Shown: positions 35,720 through 45,895, counted from the stretch's first letter. The stretch: DNA of 64,000 nt from Paenibacillus doosanensis (GCF_025060755.1 NZ_JANYUY010000039.1:1-64000); one strand, 5' to 3'. Made by a program: numbers and translations. Notes: a model not told the origin generated them from the sequence alone.

Positions 35720-37003
35720 TTAATAGATCGGTCTTACCAGATTCGTCTGCTCGCGGTTGCGGCCGACCGAGAAGATGGCGATCGGAATACCGGTCAGCTC
35801 GGATACGCGCTCTACATAACGTCTGGCATTGGCCGGCAAATCCTCCAGCTTGCGAACGCCGGTAATATCCTCGCTCCAGCCCGGAAGCTCTTCATAGACC
35901 GCTTCGCATTCGGACAGCAGATTCAAGCTTGCAGGATAATGCTCGATAATTTCTCCGCGGCATTTGTAAGCCGTACAGATTTTGACCGTTTCCAGACCAG
36001 CCAGAACGTCTAGCGAGTTCAGAGACAAGCCGGTAATACCGCTGACGCGGCGGGCATGGCGAACGACGACGCTGTCGAACCAGCCGACGCGGCGCGGTCT
36101 GCCTGTCACCGTTCCGTACTCATGGCCTTTTTCACGAATCCAGTTGCCTGTCTCGTTGTGAAGCTCGGTCGGGAAAGGACCGTCGCCCACACGGGTCGTA
36201 TACGACTTGGCGACGCCGATGATTTGCTTGATCTTCGTCGGGCCGACGCCGGAACCGATACATACGCCGCCTGCGGAAGGATTGGAAGACGTAACGTAAG
36301 GGTACGTTCCTTGGTCGATGTCAAGCATAACGCCTTGTGCGCCCTCGAACAGTACTTTTTTCCCGTCATCGATCAAATCGTTCAGCACGACCGAAGTATC
36401 GCATACGTAAGGACGAATGCGCTCCGCATATCCGAGGTACTCCTCGATAATAGCATCGGCGTTCAGCCCCTCGCCATTGTACACCTGCTCGATCAGCACG
36501 TTTTTCTCGGCCACCATATGGCGAACTTTGCGCTCGAATTCGGCCGCGTCCATGAGGTCGGCGATCCGAATGCCGTTTCTTGCCGCTTTGTCCATATAGC
36601 AAGGGCCAATCCCTTTGCGGGTCGTCCCGATCTTGTTGTCGCCTTTGCGTTCTTCTTCCAGGCCGTCAAGGATCAGATGATATGGCATAATGACATGTGC
36701 GCGGTCGCTGATCTTCAAGTTGTCTGTGGTAAAGCCATTTTCATGAATATATTCAATTTCTTGCAGCAACGCGCCTGGGTTAATTACCATCCCGTTACCG
36801 ATTACACATACTTTATCTTTGTAGAAAATGCCCGATGGAATCATCGTCAATTTATATTTCTTCTCATCAATTAAAATCGTATGGCCTGCATTGTTACCGC
36901 CTTGATAACGTGCCACTACTTCAGCAGATTCAGCAAGGAAATCCGTAATCTTTCCTTTTCCTTCATCGCCCCATTGGGTTCCGACAACCACTACCGTTGA
37001 CAT
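35720..37003 (-). CDS. purA: Adenylosuccinate synthetase
   Basis: 427 residues from ATG 37003 ([18 protein letters not shown]), with GGGGG upstream; two in-frame ATGs just before are possible but less conserved. Signature P-loop QWGDEGKGK (about 10-18), [16 protein letters not shown] (about 125-140) and the C-terminal PVYE-region equivalents are present. It couples IMP, aspartate and GTP to form adenylosuccinate in AMP synthesis. Monocistronic with own terminator. Confidence 0.97.
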   Translation of the reverse strand: MSTVVVVGTQWGDEGKGKITDFLAESAEVVARYQGGNNAGHTILIDEKKYKLTMIPSGIFYKDKVCVIGNGMVINPGALLQEIEYIHENGFTTDNLKISDRAHVIMPYHLILDGLEEERKGDNKIGTTRKGIGPCYMDKAARNGIRIADLMDAAEFERKVRHMVAEKNVLIEQVYNGEGLNADAIIEEYLGYAERIRPYVCDTSVVLNDLIDDGKKVLFEGAQGVMLDIDQGTYPYVTSSNPSAGGVCIGSGVGPTKIKQIIGVAKSYTTRVGDGPFPTELHNETGNWIREKGHEYGTVTGRPRRVGWFDSVVVRHARRVSGITGLSLNSLDVLAGLETVKICTAYKCRGEIIEHYPASLNLLSECEAVYEELPGWSEDITGVRKLEDLPANARRYVERVSELTGIPIAIFSVGRNREQTNLVRPIY

Positions 37004-37195
37004 GCACATAACCCCCATCAGGTGAGTCTCACCTATAATTAGCCAAAAGGCCTAAAGCACCATGAATATTTTATCAGTCTCATCTGCCAAAGTCAATAAA
37101 AACGAACAATAGTACAGCCCTCTGTACCATTGTTCGGATATTGTTCATATATGCAATTGAGAAAATGTTCCCCGTGCAACAATCATGTGCACCCG

Positions 37196-38548
37196 TTATC
37201 CCGCATCCTGATGCGAGCGGTCGAGGCTGACGAATTTGTTGAAGTTTTTCAGGAATGCCAGCTCTACGGTTCCGACCGGACCGTTCCGCTGTTTGGCGAT
37301 AATGATTTCGATGATATTCTTTTTCTCGGATTCCTTATCATAGTAGTCATCGCGGTACAGGAAGGCAACGATATCAGCATCCTGCTCGATCGAACCGGAT
37401 TCGCGCAAGTCCGACATCATCGGGCGCTTATCCTGCCGCTGCTCCACGCCCCGGCTGAGCTGAGACAGCGCGATGACCGGCACGTCCAGCTCACGCGCGA
37501 TCTGTTTGAGCGTACGCGAAATTTCGGATACTTCCTGCTGGCGGTTATCGCCCTTGCCGCGGCCGTGAATGAGCTGCAGGTAATCGATCAGGATCATGCC
37601 GAGCCCCTTCTCCTGCTTCAGCCTGCGGCATTTGGCACGGATATCCGCTACCGTTACGGAAGGCGAATCGTCGATATAAATATTGGCTTCGGACAGCGCG
37701 CCGATCGCCATCGTCAGCTTCTCCCAGTCGTCCGGCTCCAGGAAGCCGGTCCGCATCCGTCCGGCGTCGACGTTCGCCTCCGCGCAGATCATCCGGTTGA
37801 CGAGCTGAGCCGCGCCCATCTCCAAACTGAAGATCGCCACGGTCTCCTTCTCGCGCACACCGACGTTTTGCGCGATATTCAAGGCAAACGCCGTCTTCCC
37901 TACGGAAGGACGAGCCGCCACAATAATTAAGTCCGAACGTTGAAATCCGGACGTCATTTTGTCCAAGTCGTGGAAACCGGATTTGATCCCGGTTGTTCCT
38001 CCTTTATTGTTATAGAGGAATTCCACCTTATCGAACACTTCCATCAGTACGTCCCGAATGTAGACGAATCCGGTGCTGGAGCGGCGCTGCGAAATTTCCA
38101 GAATGCGCTTCTCCGCATCGCTGAGCAAATCGCCGACGTCATCGGAGCTCGCATAGCCGTCGGTCACGATGTTCGTCGCGGCGCGGATCAGCCTTCGCAG
38201 CATCGATTTCTCTTCGACGATCTGCGAGTAATAGTCGATATTCGCCGCGGTCGGTACGGCATTGGCCAGCTCCGACAAATATTTGATCCCACCGATCTCC
38301 TCCAGCTGCTGCTTATTCTGCAGCTTGGCCGTCAGCGTGACCAAGTCGATCGGCTCATTCTCCTCCGCCAGCTCGATCATCGACTCGAAGATGCGCTGGT
38401 GCGAGGTCCGATAGAAATCCTCGCTGGTGATACGTTCCATCGCAGTGACGAGCGAATCGCTGTCAAGCAAAATCGCGCCGAGCACCGCCTGCTCGGCTTC
38501 CAAATTTTGCGGAGGGATCCGGTCCATAAACATGCCTTCGTTGTTCAA
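37196..38548 (-). CDS. dnaB: Replicative DNA helicase DnaB
   Basis: 450 residues. The start is TTG 38548, fixed by GGGAGG eight bases upstream. N-terminal DnaB domain (PPQNLEAEQAVLGAILLD), linker, and RecA-like motor with Walker A RPSVGKTAFALN (about 210-221), Walker B ILIDYLQLI and the C-terminal arginine-finger region. This is the ring helicase of the replisome (named dnaC in Bacillus subtilis). The usual neighbour rplI is separated from it by about 600 bp of repeats. Confidence 0.97.
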   Translation of the reverse strand: MNNEGMFMDRIPPQNLEAEQAVLGAILLDSDSLVTAMERITSEDFYRTSHQRIFESMIELAEENEPIDLVTLTAKLQNKQQLEEIGGIKYLSELANAVPTAANIDYYSQIVEEKSMLRRLIRAATNIVTDGYASSDDVGDLLSDAEKRILEISQRRSSTGFVYIRDVLMEVFDKVEFLYNNKGGTTGIKSGFHDLDKMTSGFQRSDLIIVAARPSVGKTAFALNIAQNVGVREKETVAIFSLEMGAAQLVNRMICAEANVDAGRMRTGFLEPDDWEKLTMAIGALSEANIYIDDSPSVTVADIRAKCRRLKQEKGLGMILIDYLQLIHGRGKGDNRQQEVSEISRTLKQIARELDVPVIALSQLSRGVEQRQDKRPMMSDLRESGSIEQDADIVAFLYRDDYYDKESEKKNIIEIIIAKQRNGPVGTVELAFLKNFNKFVSLDRSHQDAG

Positions 38549-38588
38549 GTTCGTTTCCTCCCAGAAGTTCTTCTCCCAGCAGTCCTAA

Positions 38589-38620
38589 GAGTCTGTCCGA
38601 CGGAGTTACATTTGAGCATA
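38589..38620. repeat. Partial copy of the 127-bp inverted-repeat element
   Basis: GAGTCTGTCC-ACGGAGTTAC-TTTG-GCATA matches the left end of the element at 47859, with three mismatches. The rest of the element is missing here. Confidence 0.6.
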
Positions 38621-38648
38621 TGGCCTCCGGCCGCTTTTTCCCCGCGCT

Positions 38649-39002
38649 TCTAAAAGTGTGGTGAAAAAGTCCGCTGCGGTGCCCATTTGATCCTCCAATC
38701 GCTGTTGAAACCGGATTTTTTGGATGGTTATTTCCTTTTTTCTATGGAGAAATCCGTTTTCAAAGGCGAACGCTAACGCTTTTCCAGATTCAAATGGCCC
38801 CTCCGCTCTTTGTTCACCGGCCTTCTAAAAGCGTGGTGATTTCGTCGCGTCCTGCGGTCGATAGAAGTTTCCACTCACTGTTATAGCCGGATTTTTTTCA
38901 TTTTGAACCGCTACAGCGGTGAAAATCCGTCTACAAAGGCGCCCGCTTACGCTGCTCCAACATTCTATCGACTCTTCGGCCACTTTTTCACCACACTTCT
39001 AA
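38649..39002. repeat. Two tandem long-hairpin repeats between dnaB and rplI
   Basis: Unit A (38649-38825) and unit B (38823-39002) both begin TTCTAAAAG-GTGGTGA and end with the complementary CACC. Each folds into a long imperfect hairpin: A pairs CCATTTGA (38683-38690) with TCAAATGG (38790-38797) and TTGAAA-CGGATTT with its complement; B pairs GTCGATAGAA (38857-38866) with TTCTATCGAC (38963-38972). The outermost arms, 38654-38670 and 38982-38998, are a perfect 17-bp inverted repeat. No coding potential. Confidence 0.75.
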
Positions 39003-39014
39003 CGGTCCGTTCCA

Positions 39015-39053
39015 TAAGCCAAGGCTTTCCGTGAGGAAAGCCTTGGGCTTGTC
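39015..39053 (-). terminator. Strong hairpin after dnaB repeats
   Basis: AAGCC-AAGGCTTTCC pairs with GGAAAGCCTTGGGCTT (one bulge, 4-nt loop). No T-tract on either strand, so termination is uncertain. Confidence 0.35.
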
Positions 39054-39142
39054 GAACCCGCCGATCTTGCGTAAATCCTTCAGTCAGACGGCAGAATTCC
39101 TATTCTATGTCATTTCTCCCTTAAGGAGCTGTCGATCATAAA

Positions 39143-39589
39143 TCACTCTTCCGTAGCGTGCACCTTCAGCTTGGAGGTCACTTCCGGATGAAGCTTTACC
39201 CCTACCTCGGTAACGCCTAAAGTGCGGATGGAATCCTCCATCAAAATTTTCCGTTTATCCACTTTAATTTTGAACTGCTTCTCCAGCTCTTCCGCTACTT
39301 GCTTGCTTGTAATCGCTCCGAACAGCCGTCCGTCCTTACCGGACTTCGCTTTCAACTGCACGGTCAGCGTCTCCAGCTTCTTGCCGAGCTCAACCGCTTC
39401 GGCCTTCTCTTCGTCCTTCTTGCGCTGCTCGGCCTTCTTCTGGTTCTCCAACACCTTCATCGACGACTCATTCGCAGGCGCAGCCAACTGCTGCGGAAAC
39501 AAAAAGTTATTGGCATATCCTTCGGATACGCTTTTAATTTCCCCTTTTTTTCCTTGGCCTTTAACGTCTTTCAGCAATATAACCTTCAT
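39143..39589 (-). CDS. rplI: Ribosomal protein bL9
   Basis: 148 residues: N-terminal domain [17 protein letters not shown] and NFLFPQQLA, long central helix with [14 protein letters not shown], and C-terminal RNA-binding domain. The standard length. Translationally coupled to gdpP (4-bp overlap with its stop). Confidence 0.97.
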   Translation of the reverse strand: MKVILLKDVKGQGKKGEIKSVSEGYANNFLFPQQLAAPANESSMKVLENQKKAEQRKKDEEKAEAVELGKKLETLTVQLKAKSGKDGRLFGAITSKQVAEELEKQFKIKVDKRKILMEDSIRTLGVTEVGVKLHPEVTSKLKVHATEE

Positions 39590-41547
39590 TCGAAAAGCCC
39601 CTCCTCTGAGTCCATCTCACTTAATATTTCTTTCAATCTTTGCGTCGCTTCGGCAATCGTGCCTTCCAACTGGGTCGCCGCGTTAGTCAAATGGCCGCCG
39701 CCGCCCAGCCGTTCCATAACGACCTGCACGTTCATCTGCCCGAGCGAACGGGCGCTGATGCCGATTAAGCCGTCCGGGCGTTCGCTAATGACAAAAGACG
39801 CCATCACGCCCGTCATAGTTAACAATGTATCAGCTGCTTGCGCAATGAGCAACTGAGAATATTTGCGATTCGGCTCCGTTACGGCCAGCGCGATATGATC
39901 GAAGAGGATCTCCGCATTCTTGATCACCTCGGAACGCTGGATGTAAGCGTCCAAATCCTCCTTCAGCAGCCGCTGGATCAGCGAGGAATCCGCACCGTTG
40001 CGGCGAAGGAACGAAGCCGCCTCGAACGTTCTGGCGCCGGTGCGCAAGCTGAAGCTCTTCGTATCGACGACGATGCCGGCCAGCAGCGCCGTCGCTTCGA
40101 GCACACCCATCGTCAGACGGTCGTTAAAGTACTGCAGCAGCTCCGTCACCAATTCACAGGTGGAGGAAGCGTACGGCTCCATATAGACGAGCGTAGCGTC
40201 CTGTATGAACTCCTCGCCGCGGCGGTGATGGTCTACGACGAACTTGCGCTGCGTCAGCTGCAGCAGCTTCGGCTCCGCCACCATGGACGCCTTATGCGTA
40301 TCGACGACGACCGCCAGCGACTTCTGGTTCGTGATCTGCATCGCCTGCTCGGGCGTTATAAACCAGCGGTTCAGCTTCTCGTCCTCGTAGATCGTATCCA
40401 TCAGCTTCTGAATCGACGGATTGATGCCTTCCAGCACGATATAGCCTTCTTTATTGCTCACGTGAACCGCCTTCAGCACGCCGATGGCCGCTCCGATCGA
40501 GTCCATATCCGGGTAGCGGTGTCCCATGATGATCACTTTGTCGCACTCCTTGATCAAATCGCGCAGCGCATGAGAGATAACCCGCGCTCTGACCCGCGTT
40601 CGCTTCTCAATCGCGTTGGAGCGCCCGCCGTAGAAGGACAGCCGCTCGCCGACCTTGACGGCGACCTGATCACCGCCGCGGCCCAGAGCCATGTCCAAGC
40701 TCGTCTGGGCCAGCTGGCCGAGCTCCGTAAGCGAATCGATGCCGGAAGCGATTCCGACGCTGAGCGTCAGCGGCAGCTTGTTTTCAATCGTCAAATCCCG
40801 AACCTCGTCCAAGATTTCAAACCGCGACTGCTCCAGCGATTTGAGCCCCTTTTGATTCATCAGAATCAGATAGCGGTCCGAGGCGGTGCGTCTTAAATAG
40901 ACGTTGTTTTTTTGCGCCCATTCGGTAATTTCCCCGGTGACCCGGGCCAGCATAATGCTGCGGGTTTGATCGTCCATTCCCTGCGTCGCTTCCTCGAGGT
41001 TGTCCATCATGACGATCCCTATCGCAAGCCGTTCTTCCTCATAGCGGGCCGACAACGTTTTGAAGGCGGTAATATCGGTAAAGTACAGCAGCCTTTCGTC
41101 GGGCTTCACCTGTACGAGATAGATGCTTTTTCCAACCGTAATCTCCAGTCTTACATCTTTCTCCTTGCGCGCCTTCAAAGCCGGAAACACCTCAATCAAC
41201 GGTTCGCCGATCAACGTTTCTTTGGACACCATTTTCGCCACGAACGGATTATGCCACTCTATCATTTTCTCTTCGTTATAAAGTAAAATGCCGATGGGCA
41301 GCTCATGAATGACTTCATTGCCCGCCCGTTTAATCCGGTGGGACAGCGTCCCTACATAATGATTCAGGTCTTTACGAAAGGCCTGCTCCGCCTGAAGCGT
41401 GAAGTAGGCCAGTATCCCGCATAGAAACAAGGCGATCACGCCGATCACCCATTGATACCACATCAAAATAAAAATCAAAATCGTCATTAAGGCGAAAATC
41501 CACACGATATGCAAGCCGTGCCATCGCTTTAGCAGGAACTTCGGCAT
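39586..41547 (-). CDS. gdpP: Cyclic-di-AMP phosphodiesterase GdpP
   Basis: 653 residues: two N-terminal membrane helices, a PAS-like domain (about 80-150: [20 protein letters not shown]), a degenerate GGDEF domain (about 165-300) and DHH/DHHA1 (about 335-640) with [22 protein letters not shown] and [10 protein letters not shown]. It hydrolyses c-di-AMP to pApA, lowering a signal for potassium, osmotic and wall homeostasis. Downstream rplI overlaps it. A candidate c-di-AMP receptor (42854-43270) lies about 1.3 kb upstream on the same strand. Confidence 0.96.
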   Translation of the reverse strand: MPKFLLKRWHGLHIVWIFALMTILIFILMWYQWVIGVIALFLCGILAYFTLQAEQAFRKDLNHYVGTLSHRIKRAGNEVIHELPIGILLYNEEKMIEWHNPFVAKMVSKETLIGEPLIEVFPALKARKEKDVRLEITVGKSIYLVQVKPDERLLYFTDITAFKTLSARYEEERLAIGIVMMDNLEEATQGMDDQTRSIMLARVTGEITEWAQKNNVYLRRTASDRYLILMNQKGLKSLEQSRFEILDEVRDLTIENKLPLTLSVGIASGIDSLTELGQLAQTSLDMALGRGGDQVAVKVGERLSFYGGRSNAIEKRTRVRARVISHALRDLIKECDKVIIMGHRYPDMDSIGAAIGVLKAVHVSNKEGYIVLEGINPSIQKLMDTIYEDEKLNRWFITPEQAMQITNQKSLAVVVDTHKASMVAEPKLLQLTQRKFVVDHHRRGEEFIQDATLVYMEPYASSTCELVTELLQYFNDRLTMGVLEATALLAGIVVDTKSFSLRTGARTFEAASFLRRNGADSSLIQRLLKEDLDAYIQRSEVIKNAEILFDHIALAVTEPNRKYSQLLIAQAADTLLTMTGVMASFVISERPDGLIGISARSLGQMNVQVVMERLGGGGHLTNAATQLEGTIAEATQRLKEILSEMDSEEGLFE

Positions 41548-41569
41548 TCCACTCGCTCCTAATCCATCA

Positions 41570-42502
41570 TTATTTTCGCGTCATACGTTCACGGATCGGA
41601 AAAGCTACGTCAAATACCCCAAGCATACTAAAAATGAAATACGCCGGCGGAAAGATGAGCAGCAGCACGATACCTCCGATAGGCAACACTTTATTCCAAC
41701 GATTGGTATGGACCACGAAAAACAAAAACGCAAGCGCTTGTATTGCAAAAGCGGCTGTCAGCAAAGGCAGCAGGTTAATCAGCAAAGTAAACAAAATCGA
41801 GTTGGCGTCTTTAACGAAAAACTCCATAAACAAAGCGATCATGTAATACCATACGAAGGACCGCGGCAGCATCCACTCTCTCATCGGCTTGAAGGCCGGA
41901 ATGGACTCGCCCGCACGATTGAGCACTTTCCTCGACAGCCAATGCGTAATGACTACGACAATCAACGAAAAACCGATCATATACAGCGGCAGCATCTGGC
42001 TCATCAATTGAACCAGCACATCCTGGTCCAGCGCCACCATACCCTTCAGCTGGTCCGGCAGCGAATTGATGCTTTCCGTCATGAACTGCTTCATCTTGTC
42101 GATCAGATTGAAGCCGAACAAATAGCTGACGACGAGGCTTAGCAGCAGCTCCGCGAGCAGCGTTACGGTACCTACCGTAAGCACCGTGCGCGCAGGAGAC
42201 CGCTTTTTGTACAGATTGCCCATTTGAATGACGGGAGGCAAAAAGAAAAGCGACATCGAAACCAGCAGCACGCCGGCCCAGCCGACCAGAAATACCGAAG
42301 TGAGAATGTACACGATGGCCAAGCTTGCGCCATAATACATTAGAAACCGTTTCGTATCGAGCTTAACGAATTGCACGACGACCGGAATCATTAACAGAAA
42401 AAACGTAATGATACTAAGCGGTGTAATCACCGAAAGAAGCAAAATGATTGTAGCTATGCTCCAGCCGAGCATTCGTACGGAACCCTTCCCCAACACCTTC
42501 AC
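41570..42502 (-). CDS. YybS-like DUF2232 integral membrane protein
   Basis: 310 residues with about eight hydrophobic helices and the conserved DUF2232 layout. Overlaps the MazG-like gene by 4 bp and precedes gdpP by about 20 bp, so it belongs to the same operon. Members of this family resemble ECF-type substrate-binding or energy-coupling membrane proteins but no function is demonstrated. Confidence 0.85.
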   Translation of the reverse strand: MKVLGKGSVRMLGWSIATIILLLSVITPLSIITFFLLMIPVVVQFVKLDTKRFLMYYGASLAIVYILTSVFLVGWAGVLLVSMSLFFLPPVIQMGNLYKKRSPARTVLTVGTVTLLAELLLSLVVSYLFGFNLIDKMKQFMTESINSLPDQLKGMVALDQDVLVQLMSQMLPLYMIGFSLIVVVITHWLSRKVLNRAGESIPAFKPMREWMLPRSFVWYYMIALFMEFFVKDANSILFTLLINLLPLLTAAFAIQALAFLFFVVHTNRWNKVLPIGGIVLLLIFPPAYFIFSMLGVFDVAFPIRERMTRK

Positions 42503-42801
42503 CTCTTACGCAAATGTTCTTCCAAAGCGGATATGTCTCCGTACCATTCTTCCAATTGATGTCCATCCTGCCTATGCTTCTTCATTTTCTCCAAAACCGC
42601 TTCGTCTAAACTGCGCAGCGGGATACCGAGTCGTCTCCCGAGAATGTAACAGCAGGCGATAAGGCTTGATAAGCCGTCTACAATCTTATGATGGCTTCCT
42701 TCCCAAATTCCTTTTAACAGTTGTGCCATTTGATCGACGATTTCCGTTTTGAGCCATTCAATGATCTTGGCGCGTCGAGCCAAATCCATATCCCGATCCA
42801 T
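42499..42801 (-). CDS. MazG-like family protein
   Basis: 100 residues, all-helical, with KIIEWLKTEIVDQMAQLLKGI and LASL-type packing as in small MazG-like nucleotide pyrophosphohydrolases. The full EExxE metal motif of active MazG is not evident, so it may be non-catalytic. Coupled to the DUF2232 gene. Confidence 0.65.
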   Translation of the reverse strand: MDRDMDLARRAKIIEWLKTEIVDQMAQLLKGIWEGSHHKIVDGLSSLIACCYILGRRLGIPLRSLDEAVLEKMKKHRQDGHQLEEWYGDISALEEHLRKR

Positions 42802-42853
42802 AGGGCAAGCCGCCTTTCCTTAAGCAGACACTTAGGCTAATTATACCACAATT

Positions 42854-43270
42854 TTAAATGTTTTGTTCGGCTTGCCACAGCTTGAAGCAGTAATCGATAA
42901 TCTCTCTTCTTCGAATGATGCCGATGAAAACCTCGTTATCGTCGATAACCGGAACATAGTTTTGATTGGTGGCGAGCGTGATCAAGTCCTGCATCTGCTG
43001 ATCGATCCGCACCGGCTTAATCGCCATATGCTGGGGCACATCCTTAAGATAAACTTTATGCGCATTTTCAAATCCGATGTCAGGAGAATGCTTAAGCTTC
43101 CAGAGCAAGTCCCCCTCCGTTATCGTGCCCGCGTATTTGCCGTGCTCGTCGATCAAAGGCACCGCCGAATAGCGGTGGTATTCCATTCGTTCCAAAGCTT
43201 GTCGCATCGTCGAATGAGGGGATAAATAAATGACGTCATCTTTGGGCACAAGAAAAAATGCGATATTCAC
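42854..43270 (-). CDS. CBS-domain protein, CbpB/YkuL-like candidate c-di-AMP receptor
   Basis: 138 residues from GTG 43270 (VNIAFFLVPKDDV), preceded by AAAGGGTGG; a longer frame to 43330 has no family match. Two CBS motifs: STMRQALERMEYHRYSAVPL with GTITEGDLL, and MQDLITLATNQNYVPVIDD with GIIRRREII. The size and layout match CbpB/YkuL, which binds c-di-AMP and in other Bacillales tunes the stringent-response enzyme. Proximity to gdpP is suggestive, binding is inferred. Confidence 0.75.
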   Translation of the reverse strand: MNIAFFLVPKDDVIYLSPHSTMRQALERMEYHRYSAVPLIDEHGKYAGTITEGDLLWKLKHSPDIGFENAHKVYLKDVPQHMAIKPVRIDQQMQDLITLATNQNYVPVIDDNEVFIGIIRRREIIDYCFKLWQAEQNI

Positions 43271-43514
43271 CAAAAGCCACCCTTTCCAAACTGGACTTCC
43301 GCTATATGCAGGGTCCTCTTCATAATACACTATGACGCGAAAGGAAGATATACGCCTTCATCCGCCCCCGCCCTTCTATTTTACCAAAATGAAGGGCCGG
43401 CTTCACTATGCCCCATTTTGTACCATAATAGAACAAATCCCCCAAAAGCCATCCATGCCGCCGACGCGGCACCACAGACAATGGAAATGGGGTACCAAGA
43501 GTAATTTCCAGGGT

Positions 43515-43680
43515 AGTGACGTGATGCTCTGAAGCTTATTCCGTCCGCATCCAGCCTAGGCTGGATCGGCGTCTAACCCTTCCTCTGGGATCGTTCTATG
43601 GGTAATGGGTAGACATTACTTTCGGGGGAGCCCACGGATATCCACAGGATTTTGCTGCGCATCATTTCCTAAACAATAAA
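43515..43680. repeat. Structured dispersed element, copy 2
   Basis: About 166 bp, near-identical to 11432-11590, same orientation. Contains the 18-bp perfect palindrome ATCCAGCCTAGGCTGGAT and an extra 7-base tandem repeat. As with copy 1, its end lies directly against the T-tract of an intrinsic terminator of a minus-strand gene, here rpsR. Otherwise 43271-43514 holds no gene. Confidence 0.85.
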
Positions 43681-43711
43681 AAAGACAGCCGGTTTCCCGA
43701 GCTGTCTTTTA
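43676..43711 (-). terminator. Terminator of rpsF-ssb-rpsR
   Basis: AAAAGACAGC pairs with GCTGTCTTTT around CGGTTTCCCGA, with a T-run on the minus strand, 14 bp past the rpsR stop. Confidence 0.85.
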
Positions 43712-43724
43712 TCGGTTCATGCAA

Positions 43725-44009
43725 CTATTCCGTTGTGTATGGCAGCAACGCCACTTGACGAGAACGCTTGATAGCGATCGTCAGCATACGTTGGTACTTA
43801 GCGGAAGTTCCTGTTACACGGCGTGGAAGAATCTTGCCGCGCTCGGAGATAAACTTCTTCAGCGTATCGATGTCTTTATAATCAATGTGAGTAATTTTGT
43901 TCACAGTGAAGTAACACACTTTACGGCGTTTGCCGCCTTTTTTACCACGACCGCCGAATTTACGCTCGCCGCGCTCTTCGCCGCCGTTGTCTCTTTTTTG
44001 GAAACTCAT
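43725..44009 (-). CDS. rpsR: Ribosomal protein bS18
   Basis: 94 residues with a basic Gly/Arg-rich N-terminus and the S18 core [34 protein letters not shown] and [11 protein letters not shown]. Last gene of rpsF-ssb-rpsR. Confidence 0.96.
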   Translation of the reverse strand: MSFQKRDNGGEERGERKFGGRGKKGGKRRKVCYFTVNKITHIDYKDIDTLKKFISERGKILPRRVTGTSAKYQRMLTIAIKRSRQVALLPYTTE

Positions 44010-44030
44010 CGATTTTCAGTCCTTTCTACG

Positions 44031-44537
44031 TTAGAATGGCAAATCATCATCGGAAATATCAATCGGTTTTCCGTCATCCTGGAACGGATCTTGATTGTCG
44101 CGCTGTCCACCGTAACGCTGTTGACCTTGGCTTGTTGACGCGTATCCTTGCCCTTGCGGGCTTTGTCCATAGCCGCCGCCGCTCATTCCTTCTTCGCGTT
44201 GACCGCCGCCGCCGCTGTTAGCAGATTCCAAAAACCGCACGTTATCGGCAATAATCTCGGTGACGTATACACGCCGGCCTTCATTATTATCGTAGTTGCG
44301 AATTTGAATTCTGCCTTCCACTGCCGCAAGCCGGCCTTTACGCAAATAATTGGCACATGTTTCAGCAAGCTGACGCCATGTCACAATATTAAGAAAGTCC
44401 GCTTCACGCTCGCGCTGCTGGTTCGTAAAAGGACGATCCACAGCCAGCGTAAATGTCGTCACGGCAACGCCCGACGGGGTATAGCGTAATTCAGGGTCAC
44501 GAGTCAGCCTTCCGATTAGAATCACACGATTTAGCAA
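44031..44537 (-). CDS. ssb: Single-stranded DNA-binding protein
   Basis: 168 residues from TTG 44537 (reads [11 protein letters not shown]), with GGGAGGG seven bases upstream; the frame to 44561 would remove the SD. OB-fold (1-105) with [16 protein letters not shown] and [12 protein letters not shown], a glycine/glutamine-rich linker, and the protein-interaction tail DISDDDLPF. Confidence 0.96.
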   Translation of the reverse strand: MLNRVILIGRLTRDPELRYTPSGVAVTTFTLAVDRPFTNQQREREADFLNIVTWRQLAETCANYLRKGRLAAVEGRIQIRNYDNNEGRRVYVTEIIADNVRFLESANSGGGGQREEGMSGGGYGQSPQGQGYASTSQGQQRYGGQRDNQDPFQDDGKPIDISDDDLPF

Positions 44538-44582
44538 CCTAAAACCCTCCCAGCATGTCAATTACGGCACGTATGCCTTGTC

Positions 44583-44867
44583 TTACGCTACGTCTTTAGT
44601 GATCAGGTAACGAATGACTTCATCGGAAATCTTCATCACACGGTCAAGCTCTGTGATAACTTCGTTGTTAGCGTTAAAATTAACCAACACGTAGTGACCA
44701 TCGCGGAACTTGTTGATCTCATACGCAAGACGGCGTTTACCCATTACATCGTGCTTCGTAATTTCGCCACCGTTGTTGATGATGTTTTGGAACTTCTCAA
44801 TCGTAGATTGAACAACCTCTTGCTCGATGTCCGGACGAATGATGTACATCACTTCATATTTGCGCAT
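44583..44867 (-). CDS. rpsF: Ribosomal protein bS6
   Basis: 94 residues: MRKYEVMYIIRPDIEQE, GKRRLAYEINKFRDGHYVLVNF and a VIRYLITK end. First gene of rpsF-ssb-rpsR, with AAAAGGAGG upstream. Confidence 0.96.
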   Translation of the reverse strand: MRKYEVMYIIRPDIEQEVVQSTIEKFQNIINNGGEITKHDVMGKRRLAYEINKFRDGHYVLVNFNANNEVITELDRVMKISDEVIRYLITKDVA

Positions 44868-45120
44868 GGTTTCACCTCCTTTTGGACTAACGGCCCCTCA
44901 TGTGAGGAGCAAGGAGCGAGATTATCAATTGCTATCAAAACTCGCACCATAATACTATAGCAAAATTGCAGCCCAAATACAAGTTCTTTTCCTCCCTCCC
45001 CAGCGTCTGGTCCTGACCCGGCTCCTCCCGCTTATGCCCCTTGGTAAATTTTACGGCTCATGCATTTTATAAAGGAAGGAAAAGCTAACATTACACTTTC
45101 GTACAGGAGGTGACCAGCTA

Positions 45121-45300
45121 TGGGCGAATGGAGCCAGTTCAGTCCTGGAGATTCAGCTCCCAATGACGGCGAGTATATGGAGATCGGGGAAAACGCCTTT
45201 CATATGGGGATTAACAACCCCAAAATCATCACGTTGAAAAAAGGCGACAAATTCCCTGACACCTCCAATCACAACCGGAAGTGGAAGCGTAAATACTAGC
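45121..45300 (+). CDS. YjzC family protein
   Basis: 59 residues behind a strong AGGAGGTGA. Contains the family pattern F-PG--AP(N)-G-Y-EIGE, INNPK, L-KGD-FP-TSNH-R-W. YjzC is a small conserved Bacillales protein of unknown function, head-on to the ribosomal operon. No gene was found in 44868-45120 besides its promoter region. Confidence 0.8.
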
Positions 45301-45380
45301 CCGCTCCTCCCTCCCTTAGGCTGGCCTCGGCTGCCCGTGCGGAGGGAGCTTTTCCAACTATAATTAAAGGAGCATCCCGT

Positions 45381-45629
45381 ATGCGATATCCCGTTACGAT
45401 AATATTGGCCGTCGTCGGCGCCGTTCTCAGTCTAGTTCATTACTTCGGTCACGAATCGGAGCCGATCTATATTTTATTTTACTGCCTCAGCGTGCCTGCC
45501 TGGTTCTATCCGATCGTCGGCTACGAGAACGTCAATCCCGTCACTCTGTACACGCTGACGATTTTATCCTGGGCGGTGATCGGCTATGTCGTCGATCTGT
45601 TCTCTGTTCGCAAAAAAAGCCGTTACTGA
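45381..45629 (+). CDS. Small membrane protein, unrecognised
   Basis: 82 residues behind AAAGGAG. Three hydrophobic segments (VTIILAVVGAVLSLVHYF, IYILFYCLSVPAWFYPIV and YTLTILSWAVIGYVVDLF) and a basic C-terminus. Follows the YjzC gene and is closed by a terminator. Confidence 0.65.
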   Translation: MRYPVTIILAVVGAVLSLVHYFGHESEPIYILFYCLSVPAWFYPIVGYENVNPVTLYTLTILSWAVIGYVVDLFSVRKKSRY

Positions 45630-45637
45630 CAGCCGAA

Positions 45638-45676
45638 CAAAGCCTTCCCTCGGGTTATTCAGGGAAGGCTCGTTTC
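45638..45676 (+). terminator. Terminator after the small membrane protein
   Basis: AGCCTTCCCT pairs with AGGGAAGGCT around CGGGTTATTC, followed by CGTTTCT. Between here and 45896 no gene was seen. Confidence 0.7.
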
Positions 45677-45895
45677 TGTCGTTGACAAGCGTCCGTTTAC
45701 TCACATGTTGATAACTCCTCACAGCAGACTATCCACATCTTCGTCGGTCAGGTTATACACATTTACACAGTGCCCTTTAAGGCAGCCTTTCTATCCACAG
45801 CGCATCCGTGCTCGCCTTTTCGCCGCTTACGATCTTCAGAAATACAAAACGCCCTGCTGCCGAAAACCCATGTCGTCAGCCTGGCATTGATACGG

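Noticed and set aside
38589-39053. CRISPR-like array between dnaB and rplI
   Set aside because: Only two long self-folding units; no short regular repeats with unique spacers.
39838-40896. 352-codon + strand frame inside gdpP
   Set aside because: Antisense shadow of gdpP; long only because of codon bias.
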